Below, one piece after another: positions 9,285-18,157 of a stretch of DNA of 64,000 bases. The DNA lies in assembly GCF_001541095.1 (NCBI RefSeq), contig NZ_LMXH01000001.1, positions 1,824,842-1,888,841 of the forward strand, read 5' to 3'. The position numbers and the translations under genes were made by a program. The first letter of the stretch is position 1. Each line of letters starts with the position of its first letter. This DNA comes from Paenibacillus sp. FJAT-26967 (GTDB lineage: Bacteria; Bacillota; Bacilli; Paenibacillales; NBRC-103111). The notes under the pieces were generated by a model that made no database searches, was not told the DNA's origin, and saw only the letters and a list, made by a program, of their open reading frames with translations.

Positions 9285-10265
9285 TTACCGGTTCTCGCGT
9301 AGGGTAAGCAAATGATCGGCTATCGCTTTGCCGTGCTTACGTCCGCTCTCGATAAAGATTTCATTCGCATTATGTCCCGAAGCGATGACGCCGGCTACAT
9401 ACAGTCCGGGTGTGGTCGTTTCCATCGTATCGGGGCTATAGACCGGCTGGAAATACTCTCCCTGAAGCTCTACACCCGAACTGGTAAGAAGGCTCCGGTC
9501 CGGCCGGAATCCGGTCAGAGCGAGTACGAAATCATTATCGATGCTTGTTTCGATCCCGTTCTCATCAATCGTTACGGTCAGATCGTCGATGTTTACAACC
9601 CGAGAGGAATACAGCATGCGGATACGGCCTTTTTGTACCATACTCTCGAAGATTGGTCTCACCCAAGGCTTGATGCTGGCTGACATCTGGTCGCCGCGGT
9701 AAACAACGGTTACATCCGCACCGACCCGCATCAGATCCAAAGCGGCATCCACGGCAGAGTTATTTCCCCCGATAATCGTTACTTTCATGTTCGTGTATGG
9801 ATGAGCTTCCCGGTAGTAATGCGTGACTTTGGGAAGATCTTCGCCTGGAATTCCGAGCAGATTAGGCGTATCAAAATATCCGGTCGAAATGACGACCTGG
9901 CTGGCATTCGTTACGATTTCTTTGCCCGCACGGTCCACGGAACGCACAAGAAAGGAATCTCCCTCTTTACGGATGGAGGTCACTTCCTCATAGCTGCGGA
10001 TCTGCAGCCCGTAATGTCTGGCTACGTTACGGTAATAATGCAGAGCCTCTTGTCTGAACGGTTTATCATTCGGTGTAGTAAATGGAACATCCCCGATTTC
10101 CAGCAGATCCGGGGTACTAAAGAACTGCAGATGGGTCGGATACTGGTAAATCGAATGTACCAGACAGTTTTTCTCGATAACAATCGCGGGAATCCCCGCT
10201 TTTTTCATTTCTACGGCTGCAGAAATTCCGCAAGGGCCGGCTCCGATAATAACAACTTGTTCCAT
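9285..10265 (-). CDS. ypdA: YpdA-family FAD-dependent bacillithiol disulfide reductase
   Basis: 326 residues with two Rossmann motifs: GAGPCGIS near residue 8 for FAD and IIGGNNSAVDAALDL near 167 for NADPH. There is no CxxC redox pair, as expected for YpdA/Bdr rather than thioredoxin reductase. YpdA reduces bacillithiol disulfide in Firmicutes, keeping the cytosolic thiol pool reduced. The segment HSIYQYPTHLQFFSTPDLLE is characteristic. GGAAGGAGG stands before the ATG. The name rests on the family pattern and length. Confidence 0.88.
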   Translation of the reverse strand: MEQVVIIGAGPCGISAAVEMKKAGIPAIVIEKNCLVHSIYQYPTHLQFFSTPDLLEIGDVPFTTPNDKPFRQEALHYYRNVARHYGLQIRSYEEVTSIRKEGDSFLVRSVDRAGKEIVTNASQVVISTGYFDTPNLLGIPGEDLPKVTHYYREAHPYTNMKVTIIGGNNSAVDAALDLMRVGADVTVVYRGDQMSASIKPWVRPIFESMVQKGRIRMLYSSRVVNIDDLTVTIDENGIETSIDNDFVLALTGFRPDRSLLTSSGVELQGEYFQPVYSPDTMETTTPGLYVAGVIASGHNANEIFIESGRKHGKAIADHLLTLRENR

Positions 10266-10425
10266 TGAATTAGCCTCCTTCCGTCACGGATGAAGACAGG
10301 CGTAAGATCTTAGGACTTGCGTCTGACATGTAGAGTGGCGACGGTTTTATTCTCATAGTAACGCAATCTTGGCTTCAAAAACAACTGGGCTGCCCCGGAT
10401 TGCCGGAATGGGCCGAGTAAGAGCC

Positions 10426-10477
10426 AAATAAAAACTCATTCCAGGGACCTATGCAGCAATGCCGTCCTGAAATGAGT
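10426..10477 (-). terminator. Intrinsic terminator after the SulP gene
   Basis: On the minus strand ACTCATTTCAGG pairs with CTGGAATGAGT and is followed by TTTTATTT, 44 bases past the sulP stop. Confidence 0.7.
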
Positions 10478-10520
10478 CTGAGTCTGAGTCTGGTAATCGT
10501 AAATTGCAGAGCTGCGCTGC

Positions 10521-11969
10521 TTAATGCGTCCCGCCAGCGGTAACGCCGATACGCTCCACCAAATGCCTGCTATCTGCGTTCAAACCGGTAATCGATACCC
10601 GTTTGTTCATCTGGTGATACTTCGTCAGCACTTTCGTAAGAGCCGCAGCACCGGACGAATCCCATATATGGGACTGGCTGAAATCAATGATAATACGGTC
10701 AGAATCGTCTGTATAGATAAATTGTTCGCCAAAATGGGTGGTTGTGCCAAAAAACATTTGACCGCGCACCTGATAGGTTGCAGTGTTTCCCTGAAAAGTC
10801 CGCGTAACACGGATTTTGGACATTTTGTAAGCAAAAACTACTGCGCTCAGGAGCACGCCCGCGAATACGCCTTTGGAAAGATCGTGAGTGACCACTACAA
10901 TACTAACCGTAACGATCATGATAATTGCGTCCGAAAGCGGTACCCGGATTAACCCGGGAATGGATTTCCAGTCAAAAGTTCCGATCGATACCATGATCAT
11001 GACACCGACCAGCGCAGCCATGGGAATCTGTTCAACCACTTTACCCAGTACAAGAATGAGGAATAGGAGAAATATACCTGCGACTAGTGTGGATAAACGG
11101 GTGCGTCCGCCTGATTTAACATTAATTACGGACTGTCCGATCATGGCGCAGCCTGCCATACCGCCAAAGAAACCGGTGACGATATTAGCCAATCCCTGTC
11201 CGCGTACTTCCCGGTTCTTGTTACTTGGCGTATCCGTCATATCATCCAGGATCGTTGCGGTGAGAAGTGACTCTAGAATTCCGACTAGTGCAAGTGATAT
11301 GGCGTATGGAAAAATAATGGCAAGCGTATCAAAATTTAAAGGGATCATCGGCAAATGAAACAAAGGCAAGGTACTCGTAATTTGTCCCATATCACCGACG
11401 GTTCTGACATCCATGCCGAAGCCGATCGTAATGGCCGATATTATCAGGATGGCTGCAAGAGCCGAAGGAATAATCTTGGTAAATCTGGGCAGTACATAGA
11501 TAATCAGCAGGGTAAGCGCAACGAGTGCATACATGACCCACTTTTGACCGATAAAATGTGGCAGTTGAGCAGCAAAAATAAGAATGGCTAACGCGTTGAC
11601 AAAGCCTGTCATAACGGATTGGGGTACAAACCTGACCAGCTTGCCAAGCCGGAGCAACCCGAGAATCACCTGCAGAATCCCCGTGAGAACGGTAGCCGCA
11701 AACAAGTATTCCAGTCCGTGATCTTTCACAAGCGTGACCATCAGGAGCGCCATAGCACCAGTAGCCGCTGAAATCATGCCCGGCCTGCCGCCTGTAAACG
11801 AAATGACAACAGCCATACAAAAAGACGCATAGAGTCCCACCATAGGGTCGACACCCGCTATGATAGAGAACGCGATGGCTTCCGGAATGAGCGCAAGGGC
11901 GACGGTTATGCCGGATAAAATATCACTGCGCGGATTGGAAAACCAGGTCGTATTCAGTTGAGTAAGCAA
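10521..11969 (-). CDS. SulP-family inorganic anion transporter with STAS domain
   Basis: 482 residues from a TTG at 11969; GGGAGGA lies ten bases upstream, whereas the earlier ATG at 12017 has no ribosome site and adds a polar tail. About 10-12 membrane helices include SulP signatures [19 protein letters not shown] and [22 protein letters not shown]-terminal STAS domain starts near residue 380 ([10 protein letters not shown]), with [19 protein letters not shown]. Bacterial SulP proteins import sulfate, bicarbonate or C4-dicarboxylates. The close neighbourhood does not identify the anion. Confidence 0.9.
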   Translation of the reverse strand: MLTQLNTTWFSNPRSDILSGITVALALIPEAIAFSIIAGVDPMVGLYASFCMAVVISFTGGRPGMISAATGAMALLMVTLVKDHGLEYLFAATVLTGILQVILGLLRLGKLVRFVPQSVMTGFVNALAILIFAAQLPHFIGQKWVMYALVALTLLIIYVLPRFTKIIPSALAAILIISAITIGFGMDVRTVGDMGQITSTLPLFHLPMIPLNFDTLAIIFPYAISLALVGILESLLTATILDDMTDTPSNKNREVRGQGLANIVTGFFGGMAGCAMIGQSVINVKSGGRTRLSTLVAGIFLLFLILVLGKVVEQIPMAALVGVMIMVSIGTFDWKSIPGLIRVPLSDAIIMIVTVSIVVVTHDLSKGVFAGVLLSAVVFAYKMSKIRVTRTFQGNTATYQVRGQMFFGTTTHFGEQFIYTDDSDRIIIDFSQSHIWDSSGAAALTKVLTKYHQMNKRVSITGLNADSRHLVERIGVTAGGTH

Positions 11970-12394
11970 GACAAATAATCCTCCCGTGTTTATACAATTT
12001 GGATAATGACTTTCCACTCTCAGAAAAGTCGGGGCCGATGATTAACTAGGTGACATTATAGCGGAGGAATGAATTCGATTCTAATCGTCTCTTGCTTAAA
12101 AACAGGTTGTAACAAGGAATTTTCTACCGATTACTCCTGTATTCCCCTGATTTCTTTATTTTTCGCCTTATATACTTGTATTCATTCATTCATAAGACTT
12201 CATAATAAGAGAAAAAGGTTTCTGTCCGGAAATCGTTAATATCTTTTTTATTTCAAGAGAGGCCCAGGGAGCTTTGACTGACAAACGTACCGGACTTTCT
12301 TTTTGCGAGGGTGAGGAGTAAAGTTAGGGTATGGCAGTAATTTATACTTGGACAAGATTATCTACATAAAATTTAACCTTAAGGGGCGGCAAAT
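11970..12394. other. Divergent intergenic region between sulP and the M29 peptidase
   Basis: This 425-base AT-rich spacer must hold two divergent promoters, but no clear -35/-10 pair stands out. A 56-codon ORF at 12069-12239 has its Shine-Dalgarno site touching the ATG and is not called. No hairpin with a T run was found. Confidence 0.4.
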
Positions 12395-13627
12395 ATGAAT
12401 TCTTTTGAGAACAAACTGGACAAATATGCAGAGTTAGTCGTTAAAGTCGGGGTGAATATTCAGCCGGGCCAAGTCCTATATATTGAGTCGCCGATCGAAT
12501 CGGTTGAATTTACGCGGATCATTGTACGGAAGGCTTATGAAGCCGGGGCAAAGTATGTGCAGGTGGAATGGAGCGATGAAGCGACGACCCGGATCCGTTA
12601 CGAATCCGCACCGGATGAATCTTTCTCTTTCTACCCGGAATGGACAGCGAGAATGATGGAGCAAATCGCGGAAAGCGGCGGCGCTCTGCTCAATATAAAA
12701 GTGCCGGACCCCCAGCTGTTCAATGGGATAGACACTTCGAAGGTGTCCCGGACAAGCAAAGCGGCCTCCATAGCCAGACAGCGGTTCCAAAGCTACGTGC
12801 GGAGCAACAAGTTCAGCTGGTGCCTGGTCAAGGCACCGACCAAAGCGTGGGCGGCCCGGGTATTCCCCGAGCTGCCTGAGCACGAACAAATCGAGGCTAT
12901 GTGGGAGACGATTTTCCGGTTTAACCGGGTCGATCAGGAGCAGCCGATTGAAGCGTGGCAGGAGCATATCAGACAGCTGACCGAGACACATGAGCATCTG
13001 AATGCCAAGAAATACCGCAGACTGCACTATAAAGCTCCGGGTACCGACTTGTCCGTAGAGCTCCCTGAAGGGCATCTCTGGCTGGGCGGCGGTTCGGTCA
13101 ACGAGCAGGGCGTGTATTTCGTCGCGAATATGCCGACAGAGGAAGTCTTTACGATGCCTAAACGGGGCGGAGTTAACGGTACGGTCAGCAGCACGAAGCC
13201 GCTTAATTTAAACGGACGGCTGGTAGATAACTTCCAGCTGACCTTTAAAGACGGCAAGGTGATTGACTACAAGGCAGAAGTCGGGATGGAGCATCTGACT
13301 TCGCTGCTGCAAACGGACGAAGGGGCGAATTACCTGGGTGAAGTGGCGCTCGTTCCGCATGATTCGCCTATTTCGAATCTGGGCCGCATTTTCTATAATA
13401 CGGGAATTGACGAGAATGCGTCGTGCCACTTTGCATTAGGCAGCGCGTATCCGTTTACTCTGGAGAATGGGACTAAGATGACCCCGGAAGAGCTGTTAGC
13501 GCATGGGGGTAACGTGAGTCTGACGCATGTCGATTTCATGATCGGCTCCGCTGATCTGGACATTGACGGTGAACTGCCCGACGGTACCATGGAACCTATA
13601 TTCCGCAGCGGGAATTGGATCACTTAA
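12395..13627 (+). CDS. M29-family metalloaminopeptidase (AmpS/PepS type)
   Basis: 410 residues starting MNSFENKLDKYAELVVKVG, the usual start of AmpS/PepS/aminopeptidase T. Family metal-site segments are visible: GEVALV with its Glu, NASCHFALGSAY with His and Tyr, and LTHVDFMIGS with His and Asp. These cytoplasmic two-metal enzymes remove N-terminal residues from peptides. Length matches the family norm of about 410. The ribosome site, GGGGCGGC, is weak. The HesB-like gene follows after 58 bases and may share the transcript. Confidence 0.92.
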   Translation: MNSFENKLDKYAELVVKVGVNIQPGQVLYIESPIESVEFTRIIVRKAYEAGAKYVQVEWSDEATTRIRYESAPDESFSFYPEWTARMMEQIAESGGALLNIKVPDPQLFNGIDTSKVSRTSKAASIARQRFQSYVRSNKFSWCLVKAPTKAWAARVFPELPEHEQIEAMWETIFRFNRVDQEQPIEAWQEHIRQLTETHEHLNAKKYRRLHYKAPGTDLSVELPEGHLWLGGGSVNEQGVYFVANMPTEEVFTMPKRGGVNGTVSSTKPLNLNGRLVDNFQLTFKDGKVIDYKAEVGMEHLTSLLQTDEGANYLGEVALVPHDSPISNLGRIFYNTGIDENASCHFALGSAYPFTLENGTKMTPEELLAHGGNVSLTHVDFMIGSADLDIDGELPDGTMEPIFRSGNWIT

Positions 13628-13685
13628 GAAGAAGAGAGGAATCTCAAACAGTAAATCTTAGACAGTGGAAGGAGGCGCGGCCGAG

Positions 13686-13961
13686 ATGGGAATCCGTGTA
13701 TCGGCGGGTGCAATTGCGTGTTTTAAAGGTGACTGGGGCTTTCAGAACGGCGATCAAGTCCGTATTTTTGTCCGTTACAGCGGAGGCGGAGAAGACGCTT
13801 TTACGTTCGGTATTATGAAAGATTCACCGCATTATCCCGGTATGACTGCCGAGGAGGATGGGATCAGCTTCTTTATGGAACAGAGCGACATTTGGTATCT
13901 GGAAGGCAGAGATCTTGTGATCGACGGGAACGGGGAAGATATTTCGATTTCACGTGTATGA
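13686..13961 (+). CDS. HesB/YadR/YfhF-like small protein
   Basis: 91 residues from the ATG at 13686, behind GGAAGGAGG; a GTG at 13665 would overlap that site. The pattern GDQVRIFVRYSGGGEDAFTFGI is the Bacillus YneR/HesB-like form of the A-type iron-sulfur carrier fold. The conserved C-terminal CGCG cysteines of true A-type carriers are absent, so iron-sulfur binding is doubtful. Only one cysteine is present, in IACFKGDWGF. The function is unknown. Confidence 0.75.
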   Translation: MGIRVSAGAIACFKGDWGFQNGDQVRIFVRYSGGGEDAFTFGIMKDSPHYPGMTAEEDGISFFMEQSDIWYLEGRDLVIDGNGEDISISRV

Positions 13962-13986
13962 GTGTTCATCCCTATAGCAGGCGCAG

Positions 13987-14014
13987 AGAGCTTTCGTATC
14001 GGCGAAGGCTCTTT
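13987..14014 (+). terminator. Hairpin after the HesB-like gene
   Basis: Stem AGAGCTTTCG / CGAAGGCTCT with a TATCGG loop and a short T stretch, 26 bases after the stop. Confidence 0.5.
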
Positions 14015-14032
14015 GTGCTGCTTGAAGAGGGC

Positions 14033-14063
14033 AAAAAAAAGAACAGCTCCATAGGAACTGTTC
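14033..14063 (-). terminator. Terminator of the MFS efflux gene
   Basis: On the minus strand GAACAG pairs with CTGTTC, followed by eight T residues, just past the stop of the gene at 14085. Confidence 0.8.
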
Positions 14064-14084
14064 ACGGAATGATCGGGCTGAAAA

Positions 14085-15629
14085 TCAGATTCTGGAAGCG
14101 GCGCTTGTTTCTTTGGCGGCTTCCTTCGACGAGACGACACGGGAGTTCCCCATGAAGAATACCGTGATGACCGCAATTCCGATAGGAATTAAGGCGAGCA
14201 TAAAGGTATATGCAATCGATTGAGACATCGCATCTGTAATTTTAGCGAGGATGTCCGGGGGGATTTGGGCCCGCGCCTCCGCTTGGAAAAGCTGCTGGGG
14301 TCTGCTCATATCGATTCCGCCCATTGCAGCGCCTCCGGCCATCCCCTGGAAAGATTCCGCGAGCTTGTTACTGAATGCATGACTCTGAATCGTGCCGAAG
14401 ACCGTGATTCCGATAGTCATTCCAAACGACCTCAAGAAGGAGTTCGTGGATGTCGCGGTTCCTCTGAACCGGGGGTCCAAATTGTTGGTTGAAGCCGTAG
14501 GAAGAAGGGAGAACGAAAAGCCGACTCCGAATCCTGCGATAATCATAAACACGGTCAGCATGCTGCGGCTAGTCTGCGGAGTCAGTCCGCCCAGCAGGAA
14601 CATGCCGATGAAGAAGGAGAAAACCGAAATCAGCATGAGGTTGCGGAAACTGGTCTTCGCCAGGAAGATACCGCCGATCGCACTGCCCGCTACACTTCCC
14701 AGCATCATCGGAGTCAGGATAAGGCCGGCATTGGTAGCCGATCCTCCGAAAACCGCTTGAACGTAGATCGGAATATAGACGGTCAGAATGATAAAAGTGG
14801 CTCCGTAGAGGACGGCCAGTATCTGAGACGTTGCAAACAAGCGCTGCTTGAACAGCCAGAAGGATATGATCGGATCTTTGGCCTTAGTTTCAATGATAAA
14901 GAACAGGACAAAGAATACAGCAAAGCTTGCGAATAAACTGATGATGGGAGTGGAATCCCAAGCAAATCCGTCTTTGCCGCCGAGCTCAAGCGCGAACATA
15001 AGACTGACGACGGCCACAACCAGTGTGGTGGCACCCCACCAGTCGATTTTTTGTTTCACATGCTGTTTGGATTCGTGGTAGTACCGGACGATTAAGATCA
15101 GAGATACGATCCCGATCGGAACATTGACGTAGAACACCCAATGCCAGCTTATGTATTCGGTAATATAAGCTCCGAGCAGAGGACCGAGTACGCTCGATGC
15201 TCCGAATACGGCACCCAGCAAACCTGTCATCTTGCCGCGTTTTTCCGGTGGGAAAATATCGAATACAATCGTGAAGGCGATTGGCATCAGAGCTCCGCCT
15301 CCGATGCCCTGAATAGCCCGGTAAATACTGAGCTGCACGATATCCTGTGCAATTCCGCACAAAGCCGAACCGATCAGGAACACGATTAATCCGAACAGGA
15401 AGAAGCGTTTGCGCCCGTACATGTCCGAGAGTTTACCGAATATCGGCATTCCGGCCATCGTTGTCACCATGTAAGCCGAGGTCACCCAGACAAACTTGTC
15501 GAAGCCGCCCAGATCCGAAACAATCGTGCCCATTGCAGTGGCTACGATGGTGTTATCCATGGCCGACATCAGAATGCCGAGAAGCAGCCCGGTTACGACA
15601 TACTTAAGATTGGTACTTTTGTCTATCAA
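14085..15629 (-). CDS. DHA2-family MFS drug/proton antiporter (EmrB/QacA type)
   Basis: 514 residues with about 14 hydrophobic segments, the DHA2 number. Motif A-like GKLSDMYGRKRFFLFG follows helix 2, and motif C-like GPLLGAYITEYISWHWVFYV lies in helix 5. The N-terminus contains LLGILMSAMDNTIVATAM, classic for EmrB/QacA pumps, where a membrane acidic residue couples to cation export. It probably exports lipophilic toxic compounds. It is divergent from a marR gene at 15738, with a perfect palindrome in the 108-base gap, so MarR control is likely. Confidence 0.9.
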   Translation of the reverse strand: MIDKSTNLKYVVTGLLLGILMSAMDNTIVATAMGTIVSDLGGFDKFVWVTSAYMVTTMAGMPIFGKLSDMYGRKRFFLFGLIVFLIGSALCGIAQDIVQLSIYRAIQGIGGGALMPIAFTIVFDIFPPEKRGKMTGLLGAVFGASSVLGPLLGAYITEYISWHWVFYVNVPIGIVSLILIVRYYHESKQHVKQKIDWWGATTLVVAVVSLMFALELGGKDGFAWDSTPIISLFASFAVFFVLFFIIETKAKDPIISFWLFKQRLFATSQILAVLYGATFIILTVYIPIYVQAVFGGSATNAGLILTPMMLGSVAGSAIGGIFLAKTSFRNLMLISVFSFFIGMFLLGGLTPQTSRSMLTVFMIIAGFGVGFSFSLLPTASTNNLDPRFRGTATSTNSFLRSFGMTIGITVFGTIQSHAFSNKLAESFQGMAGGAAMGGIDMSRPQQLFQAEARAQIPPDILAKITDAMSQSIAYTFMLALIPIGIAVITVFFMGNSRVVSSKEAAKETSAASRI

Positions 15630-15690
15630 AGCGGTTTCTCCTTTGCAAACTGTCTTAGATTCGATAAAATGAATAAAACCTGTCAGCCGT

Positions 15691-15709
15691 TATCTTGATG
15701 GTCAAGATA
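15691..15709. promoter_or_regulatory. Perfect palindromic operator, probable MarR site
   Basis: TATCTTGA-TGG-TCAAGATA: two perfect 8-bp arms with a 3-bp spacer, located between the divergent MFS and marR genes. Its size and position match operators of MarR-family dimers, so one site could repress both directions. Confidence 0.75.
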
Positions 15710-15737
15710 TTTTCTAGTTTATGAGGAGGAATTTTAC

Positions 15738-16223
15738 TTGTCAAGTGATTTGCCTGTGCAACCTACACCTGTACCTGCAATGATTTCGCAGATGAGAAAG
15801 TTGTCGACAAGAATCGTTCTTTTTCATCAAAATGCTGCATCTTCCATAGGTGTCATCCATACGGATTTAAAAACAGCCGATATCTTAAATGAAACCGGTC
15901 CGATCACGGCCGGAGAACTCAGCAAAATTACGGGTCTGACAACCGGTACCGTCACCGCTCTTCTGGATAGGCTGGAGGACGTGGGATTTATTACCCGGCA
16001 GAAAGATCCGAGGGATGGCCGACGTGTAATCATCGTTCCCAATCTGGTGCGTCAAAAATCTTATCACACCCTGTATGAGCCTCTATCTCAGCATACCCAA
16101 AAACTTTGTTCATCTTATACACAGGAAGAGCTGGAGGTCATTCATTCTTTTCTCACGCAAATGACAGGAGTCTTTGAACTTGCGAACGAACAGATAGGAA
16201 GCTATTCCCGTGATCCGGAATAG
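15738..16223 (+). CDS. MarR-family transcriptional regulator
   Basis: 161 residues from a TTG at 15738, eight bases behind GAGGAGG. The winged helix includes ITAGELSKITGLTTGTVTAL (recognition helix) and the wing motif DPRDGRRVII, both diagnostic for MarR proteins. MarR dimers usually repress efflux genes until a ligand releases them. The palindrome at 15691 is the obvious target, covering this gene and the divergent MFS pump. The last 14 bases overlap azlC, so azlCD may share this control. Confidence 0.92.
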   Translation: MSSDLPVQPTPVPAMISQMRKLSTRIVLFHQNAASSIGVIHTDLKTADILNETGPITAGELSKITGLTTGTVTALLDRLEDVGFITRQKDPRDGRRVIIVPNLVRQKSYHTLYEPLSQHTQKLCSSYTQEELEVIHSFLTQMTGVFELANEQIGSYSRDPE

Positions 16224-16950
16224 AACTGCTCCTGCAGGGGAAGCAGGCATAGAATCTTCGCAAGAAGATACGTTCCGGCAGGGTGTCAAAGATTGTGTGC
16301 CTACCTTACTCGGTTATTTGAGTATCGGATTTGCCGCAGGTGTCGTAGAGAAGACTGCGGGAATGAGTCTGGCAGAGATCGCTCTCTTGTCCTTGCTGCT
16401 GTACGCCGGCTCAGGCCAGTTTATTGCGGCTGGAATGATCGCTGCCGGCCAGTCCGTTCTGGCGATCATCGCGACCGTATTCTTCGTGAATCTCCGGCAT
16501 TTGCTTATGAGCGCCGCTTTAGCTTCTTATTTCAGCAAATTCACCTGGTGGCAGAACTTGACGATCGGTTCCCAGCTGACAGACGAGACCTTCGGGGTGG
16601 CGGTCAACCGGGGAGCGGTCCGGAAGCGGCTGTCCTACAAGTGGATGCTCGGACTTAATCTGACGGCTTACCTCAATTGGTTTGCCGCTAATATGGTAGG
16701 CGGATTTCTGGGGGAGCGTATTCCCGATCCGGAGAAATTCGGCCTCACCTTTGCGCTGGCAGCCATGTTTATCGGGCTGCTTGTTCTGCAGCTTGCGGCG
16801 CGCAGGCAGCTGCGGCTTGATTTGATTGTAGCCGTGACGGCAGCTGCGATGGTCGTAGGCGGAAGTTATGTACTGGATCCGAATCTGAATGTCCTTGCAG
16901 CTATTCTGATTGCAGCGACGGCTGGGCTGGTGATTGAGAAATGGAAGTAA
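16210..16950 (+). CDS. azlC: AzlC-family branched-chain amino-acid exporter subunit
   Basis: 246 residues from the GTG at 16210 inside the end of marR. The pattern LLYAGSGQFIAAGMIAAG followed by TVFFVNLRHLLMSAAL is characteristic of AzlC/YgaZ, the large subunit of a two-component exporter for branched-chain amino acids and analogues such as azaleucine. About six or seven membrane helices are visible. It overlaps azlD by 10 bases. The link with marR is unusual compared with the Lrp-type control of azl in Bacillus subtilis. Confidence 0.92.
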   Translation: MIRNRTAPAGEAGIESSQEDTFRQGVKDCVPTLLGYLSIGFAAGVVEKTAGMSLAEIALLSLLLYAGSGQFIAAGMIAAGQSVLAIIATVFFVNLRHLLMSAALASYFSKFTWWQNLTIGSQLTDETFGVAVNRGAVRKRLSYKWMLGLNLTAYLNWFAANMVGGFLGERIPDPEKFGLTFALAAMFIGLLVLQLAARRQLRLDLIVAVTAAAMVVGGSYVLDPNLNVLAAILIAATAGLVIEKWK

Positions 16951-17267
16951 GAGAATGGTTTTGGTGGATGATTGTCGGAACATCACTTGTAACATGGATT
17001 CCCCGCGTGCTGCCTCTGCTTGCACTGAGCAGGCTTCAGCTGCCTGACCTGGGAATAAGATGGCTCCGGCATATTCCGGTTGCCGTAATGGCCGCGCTGC
17101 TGGCCCAGGAACTGCTTCTGAATGAAGGCCGGTTTAATCTGACAGATAATGCTCTGGAACTGCTTGCCGCAATACCGGCTATCTGCATAGCCGTATGGAC
17201 ACGAAGTTTGTTCGGCACTGTGATCGCAGGAATTGTCAGCCTCGCACTATTGAGACTGCTTGTCTAA
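16941..17267 (+). CDS. azlD: AzlD-family small subunit of the branched-chain amino-acid exporter
   Basis: 108 residues with four hydrophobic segments. TWIPRVLPLLAL, HIPVAVMAALLAQELLL and IPAICIAVWTRSLFGTVIAG match AzlD/YgaH. It partners AzlC in the membrane. Its start overlaps the azlC end by 10 bases and its stop overlaps the convergent cdaS stop by three bases, so no terminator separates the two convergent units. Confidence 0.92.
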   Translation: MEVREWFWWMIVGTSLVTWIPRVLPLLALSRLQLPDLGIRWLRHIPVAVMAALLAQELLLNEGRFNLTDNALELLAAIPAICIAVWTRSLFGTVIAGIVSLALLRLLV

Positions 17268-17908
17268 ACGCTCACCTGATTCGGAGCGGTCTGCTGAGGT
17301 ACAATGGGATACAAGTTCCCCTTCGAGGCAAAGGAAACTTTCCCTGTTTCCTCAGATACAACGAGTATGATGGCATCGCTTAATTCAGATAACCCGATCG
17401 CAGCCCGGTGACGGGTGCCAAGCTTGGGTTCAGGCTGAATAATATGCGACAGCGGCAAAATATTTTTGGCCGAAACAATCTGATTGTACCGAATGAGAAC
17501 CGCTCCGTCGTGCAGGGGAGTCCCCGGGTAGAAAAGCGACTCCAGCAGAGACTGGGTCACTTCAGCGCCGATCGGTACGCCGGTTTGGATGATGGCTGCA
17601 AGCGGTTCGCTGCGTTCGATTACGATCAAAGCACCATGCCGTCTACGGGACAAATTCTGGACAGAGATGGAAAGTTCCGTGTATTTATCGGTAAAAGGCG
17701 ACAAGTAGCAGTTTAAGTAAAAGGTGGATGCACGGGATTCGATGCTTAGAAAACTCTCTTTAATTTGTTCAATTTCCTTGAGCATGCAGTAATTATCCTG
17801 ATCGAGGGTTTCAATGCTTTTCTGTATTCTGCCGGTCAACAGCAGCATATCTTCCTTGAGACTTTCTTTCATTGGAGAAAAGTCACACTCTTTATAGGGG
17901 GAAAGCAT
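17264..17908 (-). CDS. cdaS: CdaS-type diadenylate cyclase (sporulation-associated c-di-AMP synthase)
   Basis: 214 residues with no membrane helix. An N-terminal helical pair (residues 12-60) precedes a DAC domain with DGA at 134-136 (PLHDGAVLI) and RHR at 166-168 (GTRHRAAIG), both catalytic motifs intact. Length and the helical N-terminus match CdaS (YojJ) of Bacillus rather than membrane CdaA or the DNA-binding DisA. CdaS makes c-di-AMP from two ATP in the forespore, and its N-terminal helices are autoinhibitory in Bacillus subtilis. The site AGAAGGAAGTGG precedes the ATG. I did not find a convincing sigma-G promoter. Confidence 0.9.
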   Translation of the reverse strand: MLSPYKECDFSPMKESLKEDMLLLTGRIQKSIETLDQDNYCMLKEIEQIKESFLSIESRASTFYLNCYLSPFTDKYTELSISVQNLSRRRHGALIVIERSEPLAAIIQTGVPIGAEVTQSLLESLFYPGTPLHDGAVLIRYNQIVSAKNILPLSHIIQPEPKLGTRHRAAIGLSELSDAIILVVSEETGKVSFASKGNLYPIVPQQTAPNQVSV

Positions 17909-18157
17909 GAATCCACTTCCTTCTTTTGTAAGGTGATTAAAGCGTTAGTTAAATTGTTTACAGACAGCCTCTATAATAATCACCAGAGCAGGATTCCTTT
18001 GTTTGATTTTGCTAAGGGATACAGTGTACATTTAAAGGAACCGTCTGTATTGGAAAAAAATATAAGGTTCGAATCTGCTGTTGTGGAAGGTCTGTACGGC
18101 GGTATCATAACGGAAATAATCCAGTACATATATAATCCAACCGAGGAGGAACATTTT

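Noticed and set aside
10474-10491. GAGTCT repeated three times
   Set aside because: Too short and solitary for a CRISPR or tandem-repeat locus; next to the sulP terminator.
12047-12061. TAGGTGACATTATAG resembles the SP6 phage promoter at 14 of 15 positions
   Set aside because: No phage genes nearby, and one core position differs; treated as coincidence.
12069-12239. 56-codon plus-strand ORF (MNSILIVSCLKTGC...)
   Set aside because: Its GGAGG touches the start codon, leaving almost no spacing, and the composition is not gene-like; it sits in a promoter region.
17765-18157. N-terminal extension of the lactonase frame
   Set aside because: The stretch is antisense to cdaS, lacks a ribosome site and does not resemble the family; the ATG at 18158 has GAGGAGG.
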